35,841 nucleotides of DNA from JBPCPM01 sp050999155 (GTDB lineage Bacteria; Actinomycetota; Thermoleophilia; Solirubrobacterales; 70-9), in assembly GCA_050999155.1 (NCBI GenBank), contig JBPCPM010000165.1, positions 1 through 35,841 on the forward strand, given 5' to 3'. The notes beneath the pieces are model-generated. The model worked only from the letters and a program-made list of their open reading frames with translations. It searched no databases and was not told the DNA's origin. The translations under genes and the position numbers were made by a program. Each line of letters begins with the position of its first letter. Positions within the stretch are counted from its first letter, which is position 1. This document shows, piece by piece, positions 7,966 to 14,588 of this stretch.

Positions 7966-8199
7966 TCAGCCCCGGCGCCGGCCGGCCACGAACCCGGCGA
8001 GCAGGCCGAGCGCGAAGCACAGTCCGATCACGACGATCAGCGGCGTCTGCCATGTGCCGATGATCCAGCTCACCTCGACCTGGTCGAGGTTGCCGATCGC
8101 GAACACGAAGACCAGCGCGGCGATGGCTCCGAACGCGGCGAGCTTCGCCTTCTCGCCCGTCGATCGGGAACCAGAGCTTGCCGCCGGATTGTCGCTCAT
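7966..8199 (-). CDS. LapA-like (DUF1049) small membrane protein
   Basis: A 77-residue integral membrane protein with two transmembrane helices (about residues 19-36 and 53-73). Between them is the short conserved loop IGNLDQVEVSWIIGTWQTP, and the end is basic (GRRRG). The N-x-x-x-V-x-V-x-W loop and the Gly-rich second helix are typical of the LapA/DUF1049 family, which in proteobacteria is linked to lipopolysaccharide assembly. The role in actinobacteria is not known. A start at 8199 is supported by TAGCGT 7 nt upstream, so the mRNA is probably leaderless. The next gene upstream, on the opposite strand, is a DUF6458-like protein 124 bp away, sharing the promoter region. Confidence 0.75.
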   Translation of the reverse strand: MSDNPAASSGSRSTGEKAKLAAFGAIAALVFVFAIGNLDQVEVSWIIGTWQTPLIVVIGLCFALGLLAGFVAGRRRG

Positions 8200-8206
8200 G
8201 CCGGCC

Positions 8207-8212
8207 ACGCTA
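8207..8212 (-). promoter_or_regulatory. Putative -10 element for the LapA-like gene (leaderless)
   Basis: TAGCGT on the minus strand, 7 nt before the ATG at 8199. It matches TANNNT and the same spacing seen at several other starts in the window. Confidence 0.45.
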
Positions 8213-8323
8213 CCAGCCGTCCCCGGGTCCTCAACGAGGATCCCCTGGTCGTCGGGACCCTCGAGTCCGGAGCCGGGCGCAGCGGCACAAGCGCCACGCC
8301 GCGCGTCGTGCGAGGATTGCCTC

Positions 8324-8509
8324 GTGACCATCGGTGGTTCCATCTTCACGATCGTGATCGGAGCGATCCTCAAGTTCGCACTCGACGTCGACCTCGCGGG
8401 CATCGCGCTCGACGTCGTCGGCGTGATCCTCATGATCGCGGGCGCCCTCGGCCTCGTCATCGGCCTGGCGCTGTCGATGAGCGGCGGAGACGCCGGCCGG
8501 CGCTACTGA
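8324..8509 (+). CDS. DUF6458-like small membrane protein
   Basis: A 61-residue protein with two hydrophobic helices. It begins TIGGSIFTIVIGAILKFAL, has a short LDVDLAGIALDVVG segment, and continues with a second helix ILMIAGALGLVIGLALS and a polar tail. The pattern TIGGSI...IGAIL.FA...D..GI.LD..G.IL.IAG is characteristic of DUF6458, a family common in actinobacteria and of unknown function. The start is GTG at 8324, with GAGG 8 nt upstream. It is divergent from the LapA-like gene. It is one of several tiny membrane proteins clustered between 7966 and 10967. Confidence 0.75.
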   Translation: MTIGGSIFTIVIGAILKFALDVDLAGIALDVVGVILMIAGALGLVIGLALSMSGGDAGRRY

Positions 8510-8669
8510 TCTGGAGAACTCCCGCGGATCGCGCCCGCGGTGCAGCCGGGCATCCTCAAGGTTCTTCCCGACGTTGGCTGCGTTGCGGCGGACAGCCTGA
8601 AAGGCGCGCCTGCCCCTCGCGCCGCTGCTCGCGTTCGAAGCGACCCCCTCTGCTCTCGATGCCTCCAAG

Positions 8670-8743
8670 AGCCGACGCCCGGATTCGAACCGGGGACCCC
8701 TTCATTACGAGTGAAGTGCTCTGGCCAGCTGAGCTACGTCGGC
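8670..8743 (-). tRNA. tRNA-Thr (anticodon CGT)
   Basis: A complete 74-nt cloverleaf reads on the minus strand. The acceptor stem GCCGACG (8743-8737) pairs with CGTCGGC, followed by discriminator T at 8670. The D arm has GCTC...GAGC, the anticodon loop is CTCGTAA on a CTTCA/TGAAG stem, and the T arm is CCCGG-TTCGAAT-CCGGG. The anticodon CGT reads ACG (Thr). The 3' CCA is not encoded. It lies within about 100 bp of a degraded monooxygenase gene, and such tRNA loci are common recombination points. Confidence 0.95.
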
Positions 8744-8833
8744 GTGCGCGGTGGCCCGATGGCCGCCCCGATCATCGGCAGGATAGAGCGCCGGCTGCAG
8801 GGCGTCGGGATCACCGGCCCGCGAGGCCGCCGG

Positions 8834-9019
8834 CAGCAGCTCGAGCTTCTCGGCGAACAGCTCGTCGTAGAGTTCGAGGTCGTAGCCGAACAGCGGGAAC
8901 GACTCGACGTCGAGCCCGACCTCGTCGGCGAGCTTGATCTCCTCGACCAGCCTCCGCATCCTCCGGCCGAGATCGACGCCCTCGCCCGCCTCGCCGAACG
9001 TGTAGATGCCGAGCCGCAC
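8834..9019 (-). pseudogene. Luciferase-like monooxygenase (LLM) remnant with internal deletion
   Basis: From an ATG at 9019 the frame reads MRLGIYTFGEAGEGVDLG, then LVEEIKLADEVGLDV, which is the standard N-terminus of an F420/FMN-dependent LLM oxidoreductase. It then jumps directly to ESFPLFGYDLELYDELFAEK, a segment that in intact family members lies roughly 70-80 residues further on. The conserved block between (normally GxGEHHxPDF through GRA) is missing. After KLELL near 8834 the homology ends, and the tRNA-Thr gene begins about 90 bp further along. The gene therefore lost an internal segment and everything beyond the first third. This is a clear remnant by family knowledge; the exact deletion size needs an alignment. 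The flanking 9020-9180 contains no recognisable gene. Confidence 0.72.
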
Positions 9020-9180
9020 CGTCGCCGGTTACCGCCGGTGCCCTCGGTGGATTCACTCCACACCGTGACCCCGCCGAAGCGGTCGAAGATCGGCGCGATG
9101 GTCGTGCCGGGCGGCGAACCGCTTTCGACCACGGTGGCGGCCGCGGCTCGAACACGAATGGGTCGCGATGGTCGCGGGCC

Positions 9181-9357
9181 CTAGCGGCCCAGCACCCGGC
9201 CCAGCAGGGTCATGGCTAGCACGATCACGACGATGGCGACCAGCCACGGACCCGTGACAGAAAGGGGCGCAGCCTCCGATCCGACCTGCCGGCGCAGGGC
9301 CGAATACCCGATCGCGAAGAGCAGGAGAGCGGCAAGGACCGGGAAGACCACCGACAC
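9181..9357 (-). CDS. Tiny two-helix membrane protein
   Basis: A 58-residue frame from GTG at 9357 to TAG at 9181. It has a first hydrophobic helix (VVFPVLAALLLFAIGYSAL), a short polar loop (RRQVGSEAAPLSVTG), a second helix (PWLVAIVVIVLAMTLLG) and a basic end (RVLGR). No family recognised. The gene starts 2 bp after the stop of the 165-residue membrane protein upstream, so the two are almost certainly translationally coupled. The regular helix-loop-helix pattern and this spacing are the reasons to accept so short a gene. Confidence 0.6.
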   Translation of the reverse strand: MSVVFPVLAALLLFAIGYSALRRQVGSEAAPLSVTGPWLVAIVVIVLAMTLLGRVLGR

Positions 9358-9359
9358 GG

Positions 9360-9857
9360 TTAGGGGCCCGGCGGATCAGGCGCCGCCCGCTCGTCCTCCT
9401 CGACCCGCCAACCCCGGACCTGGCGCACGATCGACGCGATCGCGCCGGCCAGGACCAGGATGCAGCCCACCAGCGCCACCGGGAAACCCCAGCCGAGCTC
9501 GACTAGCCCGAGCGAGCGCGCGATGTCGGCGCCCGGGGTGTTCTGCAGCTCGCGGAGCAGCTCGATCAAGGCCGTCGAACCGACGAGCGCGGACCCCGTC
9601 ACCAGGGCCGACGACCACACGGCTCCTCGGCCGAGCATGTGCAACAGCAGCGCGGCCACGCCGGTGCCGATCAGCACCTTGCCCTGGCCGAACTCGACAC
9701 CCCGGAACGAGATCCCGACGGCTCCTCCCCACGGTCCCAGCGCTCCGGCGACCATGAAGATCGCGCCTCCGAGAATCGCGAGGTGCAGCAGCACCTCGCC
9801 GATCGCCGGATCGCGGACGTCGGGCTCGGTCTGCTGGGTGCCGGGCTCGGGCTCCAT
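9360..9857 (-). CDS. Four-helix membrane protein of unknown function
   Basis: A 165-residue integral membrane protein. It has an acidic N-terminus (MEPEPGTQQTEPDVRDPA), then four hydrophobic segments at about residues 22-45, 58-76, 79-97 and 118-143, and a cytoplasmic tail rich in charge and proline. I recognise no domain. The first helix pair carries a GALGPWGG...GVEFGQGKVLIGTG motif, similar to small actinobacterial membrane proteins in which extracellular loop residues follow a Trp-Gly turn. The start at 9857 is supported by TAGGCT 9 nt upstream, a leaderless arrangement. It heads a two-gene unit with the 58-residue protein downstream and is divergent from the gene at 9960. Confidence 0.7.
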   Translation of the reverse strand: MEPEPGTQQTEPDVRDPAIGEVLLHLAILGGAIFMVAGALGPWGGAVGISFRGVEFGQGKVLIGTGVAALLLHMLGRGAVWSSALVTGSALVGSTALIELLRELQNTPGADIARSLGLVELGWGFPVALVGCILVLAGAIASIVRQVRGWRVEEDERAAPDPPGP

Positions 9858-9866
9858 CGCGAACCC

Positions 9867-9872
9867 AGCCTA
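9867..9872 (-). promoter_or_regulatory. Putative -10 element for the 165-residue membrane protein
   Basis: TAGGCT on the minus strand, 9 nt before the ATG at 9857. It fits TANNNT and a near-leaderless transcript. Confidence 0.45.
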
Positions 9873-9959
9873 GATGCAGGCCCCGTGGGCCGTTGCCGTT
9901 GCGGGCCCCCCAGCGGCGGCGGGTGGTTGGCCGAAGGCCTCGGGGGGTACTTCTCTCGC

Positions 9960-10127
9960 ATGTCCGGTTGGGATGACGACGATTGGGTGGGCGAACCGCC
10001 TGAGGGCCACCACTCCAGCGATCAGGCCGACCCCGATTTCTGGCGTCGGGCCGCTGCCCCGCTCAGTGCGGCCGGCGGCGTGATCATCCTCGTCATCATC
10101 GTCGTGGCAATCGTGCTGGCTACCTAG
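9960..10127 (+). CDS. Small single-span membrane protein with acidic N-terminus
   Basis: A 55-residue protein. The N-terminal half is hydrophilic and acidic/aromatic (MSGWDDDDWVGEPPEGHH, DPDFWRR). It is followed by one hydrophobic helix (GGVIILVIIVVAIVLAT) that ends at the stop codon, so it looks tail-anchored. No family recognised. The GlsB/YeaQ-like gene follows after 11 bp, which suggests co-transcription and possibly a shared envelope-stress role (inference). The ATG at 9960 has only a weak G-rich stretch upstream. Confidence 0.6.
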   Translation: MSGWDDDDWVGEPPEGHHSSDQADPDFWRRAAAPLSAAGGVIILVIIVVAIVLAT

Positions 10128-10138
10128 AGGAGACGACA

Positions 10139-10441
10139 ATGATCGGCGCAATCATCCTGGGGTTCGTGGCCGGCGTCATCGGCCGGGTGCTGATGCCCCG
10201 CGACGCCTTCCGCCACATGAGCGGCCCCACGTCGTGGGTGGCCTCGATCGTCCTCGGGCTCGCCGGCGCCGCCCTCGGCTACCTGATCTTCACCGTATTG
10301 CTCGGGATCGGCGACGACGACGTCTTCGACCTCGGCGGTCTGCTGTCAGCCATCATCGGGGTCCTGATCGTGCTGCCGATCGCCGGGTTCTTCGTCCGGC
10401 GCATGGGCGGCGAGCCGGGCAAGGAACGCCGCCGGACCTGA
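10139..10441 (+). CDS. GlsB/YeaQ/YmgE-family membrane protein
   Basis: A 100-residue membrane protein with three hydrophobic helices. The start, MIGAIILGFVAGVIGRVLMP, is the classic GlsB/YeaQ/YmgE (transglycosylase-associated) pattern, with its Gly-x-x-x-Gly helix. Next come SWVASIVLGLAGAALGYLIF and a third helix before the basic tail (GKERRRT). The loop between helices 2 and 3 is acidic (GIGDDDVFDL). Family members are stress-induced membrane proteins in many bacteria; the molecular role is not established. The ATG at 10139 has AGAGGAG about 7 nt upstream. It is the second gene of a pair with the 55-residue protein. Confidence 0.85.
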   Translation: MIGAIILGFVAGVIGRVLMPRDAFRHMSGPTSWVASIVLGLAGAALGYLIFTVLLGIGDDDVFDLGGLLSAIIGVLIVLPIAGFFVRRMGGEPGKERRRT

Positions 10442-10463
10442 ACCCGGCCGGGATCCAGGGCGC

Positions 10464-10967
10464 TCAGCCCCGGCCACGCCCCGACCCGGACCGGCGCCGT
10501 TCCACTTCCTCCCGGGCCCGCGCCCACCCCCGGCGAGCCGCCTGGGCGCCCTGGTCGACGTAGGGCTTGCTCGCCTCCGCCGTTCGGTGTGCCACGTCGC
10601 GGCTTGAGCTCACACCGCGGTCCAGCCGTTGGCGTGCGTCCGTGATCCCCGCTTCAGCCTGCGGGGTGCGCAGGCTCAGGATCAACGCCCACACCCCGGC
10701 GACGAAGAGCACGAATGCTCCCAATCCCGCCACGGCCAGCGCCCCGACGAAGGCGAACACGACCCCGAGACTCGCCGAATCCCCCTGCACGACGTCGGTC
10801 TCGACCCCCGCGAGTTCCAGAACCGGATCGATCAGGTCGGTAGCAAGGCCGACGCCCCGGGCTTGCAGGTCGATCCACAGCACGACCGCCACGACGCTCG
10901 CGCTGACCAGCATCGCCCCGCCGAGCAGGGTCGTCCAGATCACCGGACGCCAGTTCGTGCGTCGCAT
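10464..10967 (-). CDS. Two-helix membrane protein downstream of flotillin
   Basis: A 167-residue protein with an N-terminal helix (ILGG-type segment, about residues 10-32), an extracytoplasmic loop of about 35 residues, and a second long helix (VVFAFVGALAVAGLGAFVLF, about 69-98). A cytoplasmic Arg/Ala-rich tail follows (RRGWARAREEVERRRSG). No family recognised; it is not an NfeD homologue as far as I can see. It starts 16 bp after the flotillin stop on the same strand, so it is probably co-transcribed and may be a membrane partner of the flotillin (inference from position only). Confidence 0.65.
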   Translation of the reverse strand: MRRTNWRPVIWTTLLGGAMLVSASVVAVVLWIDLQARGVGLATDLIDPVLELAGVETDVVQGDSASLGVVFAFVGALAVAGLGAFVLFVAGVWALILSLRTPQAEAGITDARQRLDRGVSSSRDVAHRTAEASKPYVDQGAQAARRGWARAREEVERRRSGSGRGRG

Positions 10968-10983
10968 CGTGTGGCCCCAGGGG

Positions 10984-12945
10984 CTAGCTGCTGACCAGGT
11001 CGGTCATCGACCGGACCCGGCGAGCCAGCCGGTTGCGCCGGGCCTGGTCGAGCGGCAGCGAATCGAGCAGCGCGTCGATTCGCCGCTGGTCGGTGGCGAG
11101 GTCGGCCATCGCCGTCCGGGCGCGCTCGTCGGTCCGGATGATCTGGACGAGCTCTCGCAGATCGGCGTCGGAGTGCTCGCTGAGCAGCGCCCGCAGGTGG
11201 CCGACCCCGGTCTCCGCCGTCCGGTCGTGGTCGCGGTAGTCCTCGGCGTCCGGCTCGCCCACCGGCTCGGGCGGGGCGTCGTCGTGGTGGAGCTCGACCC
11301 GGTCGGCCGCTGCGGCACCGGCCGGCGCGGCGGCTGCGGCGGCGCCCGTGCTCGCTGTCGCCGGATTCGGCGAGGGGCGGGCAGAAGCGGAGCCTGACGG
11401 CGGCCGGGGGGTCGGGGCCCGACGCGACGAGGACGACCCCGCCTGAGATGCACGGTCCGTCGTGTCGCTGCGTCCGTTGCTCTTGGAGCTGCGGCCACCC
11501 GAGGCCGATGTCGCACCGGTCCCGCTGTCGCCGCTGTCGCCGCCAAGCTCGGCCGGCTGGCTGCCGTCGGGGTCCGAGCCGTCCGAGCCGCCTCCGTTGC
11601 CCATCAGGTCACGGATGTTCTCCAGCGCTCCGCCGGCCGCGACGATCGACCCGACCACGCTGCGCGAGAGGCCCTCGGCGCCATCGAGCACCGTCAGGTT
11701 CTTGATCGCTCCCAGCGGCTCGGCGAAGGCGCGGGCGATCTGGGGAATGTCGCCGGCGATCTGCTGCTCGATGACCAATCGCCCGTTGTCGATCAGCGCC
11801 TTGCCCTTCTCGCGCAGGCCGGCCGCCTCGGCCAGCTCCCGGCGCTCGATGGCGTCGGCCTCCGCCTCGCCCTGGACGCGGGTGGCGTGGGCGCTCGCGT
11901 CGCCGATCTGCCGCCGGCGCTCGCCCTCGGCCTCGGCTTCGGCGACGAGCCGGGCCTTCTGGGCCTCGGCCTCCTTCTCCACGCGGTAGGCGTCGGCGTC
12001 GGCGCGCTTGCGGATCTCGGCGTCGTAGCGCTTCTCGGCCATCTCGGCCTCGAGCTCGGCGACCTTGGTCTGCTCGACCACGACCTCGCGCTCGGCCCGG
12101 GCGCGCGAGAGCGGCCCGGCCTGGGCGGCGCGCTCGCTTGCCTCGTCCTGCTCGGCCTGGTAGTCGGCCGCCTTGACCTCGGTGTCGCGGCGCACGCGGG
12201 CCACGTCGAGGTCGGCGTCCTGCTTGGCCGCCTCCTTGGCCTGGCGGGCCTCGTCGGCGGCGATCGACGCGGCCTGGGCGACCGCTTCTGCCTGGGGCCG
12301 CCCGAGGTTCTGGATGTAGCTGTTGGGGTCCGAGACCTCCTGGATGGTCAGCGAGTCGATGGCCAGGCCCAGGCGGGCCATCTCGTCGTGCGTGGCGTCA
12401 CGAACGTTGTCGATCAGGCTCTGGCGGTCGGTGATCAGCTCGGGGGTGGTCATGCCGCCGACGAGCGCACGCACCTGGCCGGTGACCAGATCGCGGATCG
12501 ACTCGTTGAGCCGGTCTTCTTTCATGTTCAAAAACCGCCGGGCCGCCGCGGCCATGGCCGGGTAGTTGTCGCCGACCTTGAAAAGGATCACGCCCTTGAC
12601 ATTGACCGCGACCTTCTGGTTGTCGTGACAGTCGACCTCGAAGGAGGCCGAGCGCGAGTCCAGGGGCAAGCGGTAAGTGCGCGACGTGACGGGATTGACC
12701 CACGTGGCCGAGGTGGAGATACGGAAGTCCAGGCCCTCGGTGCGGCGCTCGGAGATCGCCTCGACGACGTCGGCGTCGATGTCGTCGGGCTTGACCGGCG
12801 CGCGGCCGCCCTTGGCCCGCCCGACGATGATCAGTGCCTCGTCGGGCTTGGGGATCTTCCACGCCCGGCGGTACAGCAGGTAGGTGAAGACCAGCGCCCA
12901 GAAGGCGATGAAGGCAACGACGGCTATCCCGATCACGATGTCCAT
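10984..12945 (-). CDS. Flotillin/SPFH-domain membrane scaffold protein
   Basis: A 653-residue flotillin. It has an N-terminal membrane helix (IVIGIAVVAFIAFWALVFTY, residues 3-24) and an SPFH/band-7 domain at about 30-215 (PDEALIIVGRAKGG, RSASFEVDCHDNQKVAVNV, DEMARLGLAIDSLTIQEV). A Glu/Ala/Arg-rich coiled coil at about 215-385 carries the EAEA repeats typical of flotillins, followed by the C-terminal flotillin segment ending near 450. After that there is a low-complexity Ser/Gly/Pro linker of about 100 residues and a helical module at 575-650 (HLRALLSEHSDADLRELVQI and following), which ordinary flotillins lack. Flotillins organise membrane microdomains. The ATG at 12945 has AAGGAG six bases upstream. 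A two-helix membrane protein follows in the same unit, where an NfeD partner is often found. Confidence 0.88.
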   Translation of the reverse strand: MDIVIGIAVVAFIAFWALVFTYLLYRRAWKIPKPDEALIIVGRAKGGRAPVKPDDIDADVVEAISERRTEGLDFRISTSATWVNPVTSRTYRLPLDSRSASFEVDCHDNQKVAVNVKGVILFKVGDNYPAMAAAARRFLNMKEDRLNESIRDLVTGQVRALVGGMTTPELITDRQSLIDNVRDATHDEMARLGLAIDSLTIQEVSDPNSYIQNLGRPQAEAVAQAASIAADEARQAKEAAKQDADLDVARVRRDTEVKAADYQAEQDEASERAAQAGPLSRARAEREVVVEQTKVAELEAEMAEKRYDAEIRKRADADAYRVEKEAEAQKARLVAEAEAEGERRRQIGDASAHATRVQGEAEADAIERRELAEAAGLREKGKALIDNGRLVIEQQIAGDIPQIARAFAEPLGAIKNLTVLDGAEGLSRSVVGSIVAAGGALENIRDLMGNGGGSDGSDPDGSQPAELGGDSGDSGTGATSASGGRSSKSNGRSDTTDRASQAGSSSSRRAPTPRPPSGSASARPSPNPATASTGAAAAAAPAGAAAADRVELHHDDAPPEPVGEPDAEDYRDHDRTAETGVGHLRALLSEHSDADLRELVQIIRTDERARTAMADLATDQRRIDALLDSLPLDQARRNRLARRVRSMTDLVSS

Positions 12946-13071
12946 GGCGTCTCCTTGTCCGACTGTCCAGGTCAGGCCGCTGGTGGAGCCGGAGCTCCCT
13001 GCTCGCCCCATGATATCCGTGCTCTGTGAGCGGCTTCTCACGTTCGCCGGCCGGGCGAAACGGCGAGCGAC

Positions 13072-13077
13072 TAGGCT
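13072..13077 (+). promoter_or_regulatory. Putative -10 element for glyoxalase gene (leaderless)
   Basis: TAGGCT, 9 nt before the GTG at 13087. It matches TANNNT; there is no ribosome-binding site between it and the start. Confidence 0.45.
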
Positions 13078-13086
13078 CCGCCGAAC

Positions 13087-13458
13087 GTGGCTGAGCTGCT
13101 GCACACCTGCTACCGGATCGGGGACATCGAACGGTCCGTGGCCTTCTACTCGGCGCTCGGATTCTCAGAGCGTCGGCGGATGCAGGTCCGCGACGGAGCG
13201 ACCAACGTCTTTCTCGGCCTGCCCGGTGACGGCGACCGGCTCGAGCTCACCTACAACCCTGGCGTCGACAGCTACGAGATCGGCGAGGGGTACGGCCACA
13301 TCGCCGTGGCCGCCGGGGATCTCGACGCGACGCTCGCCGAGCTGGCCGAGCAGGGGATCGAGCCGGAGAAGCCTCCCTACTCCGCGCGCGAGGGCGGCAG
13401 CCGCCTGTGCTTCGTCCGTGACCCGGACGGCTATCGCATCGAGCTGATCGAGACCTGA
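13087..13458 (+). CDS. gloA: Glyoxalase I-like protein (lactoylglutathione lyase family)
   Basis: A 123-residue vicinal-oxygen-chelate protein made of two beta-alpha-beta-beta-beta halves. All four expected metal ligands are in place: His6 (LLHTCYRI), Glu53 (DRLELTYN), His71 (GYGHIAVAA) and Glu119 (DGYRIELIE). The spacing is close to E. coli GlxI, so this is likely a genuine Ni/Zn-type glyoxalase. It would isomerise the thiol adduct of methylglyoxal to a hydroxyacyl thioester. Most actinobacteria lack glutathione, so the thiol cofactor may be mycothiol or another thiol (inference). The start is GTG at 13087, with TAGGCT 9 nt upstream and no leader. The HSL-type esterase begins 2 bp after the stop, which suggests the two work together or at least share a transcript. 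Confidence 0.85.
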   Translation: MAELLHTCYRIGDIERSVAFYSALGFSERRRMQVRDGATNVFLGLPGDGDRLELTYNPGVDSYEIGEGYGHIAVAAGDLDATLAELAEQGIEPEKPPYSAREGGSRLCFVRDPDGYRIELIET

Positions 13459-13460
13459 GG

Positions 13461-14549
13461 GTGCCCCGGCCTCGGAACCTCACGCCCCGTCAGCGGCTCG
13501 AGAGCCGTGTCGCCCGCTTCGGCGACCTGCTGCCACCCGAGCTGCTGGTCCGGATGTCGGGCAAGCCGCCGATCCACATCGACGGCCAGACGCTGGACCC
13601 GGGAACCCAGCTGTGGCTGTCGATCTCCGAGCGGCTCGACGAGACACCATTCGAGGAGCTGCCGCTCCCCGAGGCCCGTCACCAGACGGTGACCCAGTCC
13701 CAGGTCGTCGGCGGCCGGCCGATAGCGGTCGCCGGAGTCGACGAGTTGATGGTCGACGGTGGCGCCGGTCCGCTGCGCGCCCGCCACTACCGCTGCCCTG
13801 ACCCAGGCGCGCCCCATCCGCTGCTCGTGTTCCTGCACGGAGGCGGCTTCGTGCTCGGCGACCTCGACTCCCACGACGCGATCTGCCGGCTGCTGTGCCG
13901 TGCGGTGGGCGCCGACATCCTGTCGGTCGACTACCGGCTGGCGCCGGAGCACCCGTTCCCCGAGCCGGTCGAGGACGCGACGGCGGCCGTGCGCTGGGCG
14001 CTGGCCAACGCCGCCACGCTCGGCGCCGACCCCGAGCGCGTGGCTGTGGCCGGTGACAGCGCCGGGGGCAATCTGGCGACCGTCGCCTGCTGGCAGCTCG
14101 TGCGCGCCGGCGAGCCCGCACCGATGCTCCAGGTCCTGTTCTACCCGGGCACCGACGACCGGGAGTTCGTCTCCAAGAAGCTGTTCGGCGAGGGATTCTT
14201 CCTGACCCGCAAGCAGATGGACTGGTTCGCCACCACCTACCTCGTCGATCCCGCAAACCGTGACGACGACCGCTTCTCGATCGGCCGCGCCGACGACCTC
14301 ACCGACATGCCGCCCGCGATCATCGTCACCGGGGGGTTCGACCCGCTGCGCGACGAGGGCGAGAACTACGTGCGGGTGCTGCGCGAGGCGGGCAACGACG
14401 TCGTGCACCGGCGCTTTCCGGGCCTCATCCACGGGTTCGCGAACGCGATCGGCGTCAGCCGGGCGAGCCGCGACGCGGTCGTCGAGACGGCCGGCATGGC
14501 CCGCGCGATGCTGACGCCCGCGCAGGTGCGCGAGCCCGTCGAGGTTTGA
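13461..14549 (+). CDS. HSL-family alpha/beta hydrolase (esterase/lipase)
   Basis: A 362-residue hydrolase of the hormone-sensitive-lipase (bacterial family IV) group. The oxyanion-hole motif HGGG is at 126-129. The nucleophile is Ser200 in AGDSAGGN, the acid Asp294 in GGFDPLRDEG, and the base His324 in GLIHGFAN. The signature SVDYRLAPEHPFPEPVED is also present. The N-terminal cap of about 110 residues is longer than usual. Such enzymes hydrolyse short to medium acyl esters; a natural substrate cannot be named. The start GTG at 13461 lies 2 bp after the glyoxalase stop, so translation is probably coupled. The fold and triad are certain; the pairing with glyoxalase is positional only. Confidence 0.9.
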   Translation: MPRPRNLTPRQRLESRVARFGDLLPPELLVRMSGKPPIHIDGQTLDPGTQLWLSISERLDETPFEELPLPEARHQTVTQSQVVGGRPIAVAGVDELMVDGGAGPLRARHYRCPDPGAPHPLLVFLHGGGFVLGDLDSHDAICRLLCRAVGADILSVDYRLAPEHPFPEPVEDATAAVRWALANAATLGADPERVAVAGDSAGGNLATVACWQLVRAGEPAPMLQVLFYPGTDDREFVSKKLFGEGFFLTRKQMDWFATTYLVDPANRDDDRFSIGRADDLTDMPPAIIVTGGFDPLRDEGENYVRVLREAGNDVVHRRFPGLIHGFANAIGVSRASRDAVVETAGMARAMLTPAQVREPVEV

Positions 14550-14588
14550 GCGGCGCCTTCGGTTCGGGAACCTCTGGCGGTTGCGAGG

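Noticed and set aside
9020..9180. Possible second gene fragment (frame containing APIFDRFGGVTVWSE)
   Set aside because: It resembles a protein end but lacks a start and I recognise no family; too little to call, though it may be more debris around the tRNA.
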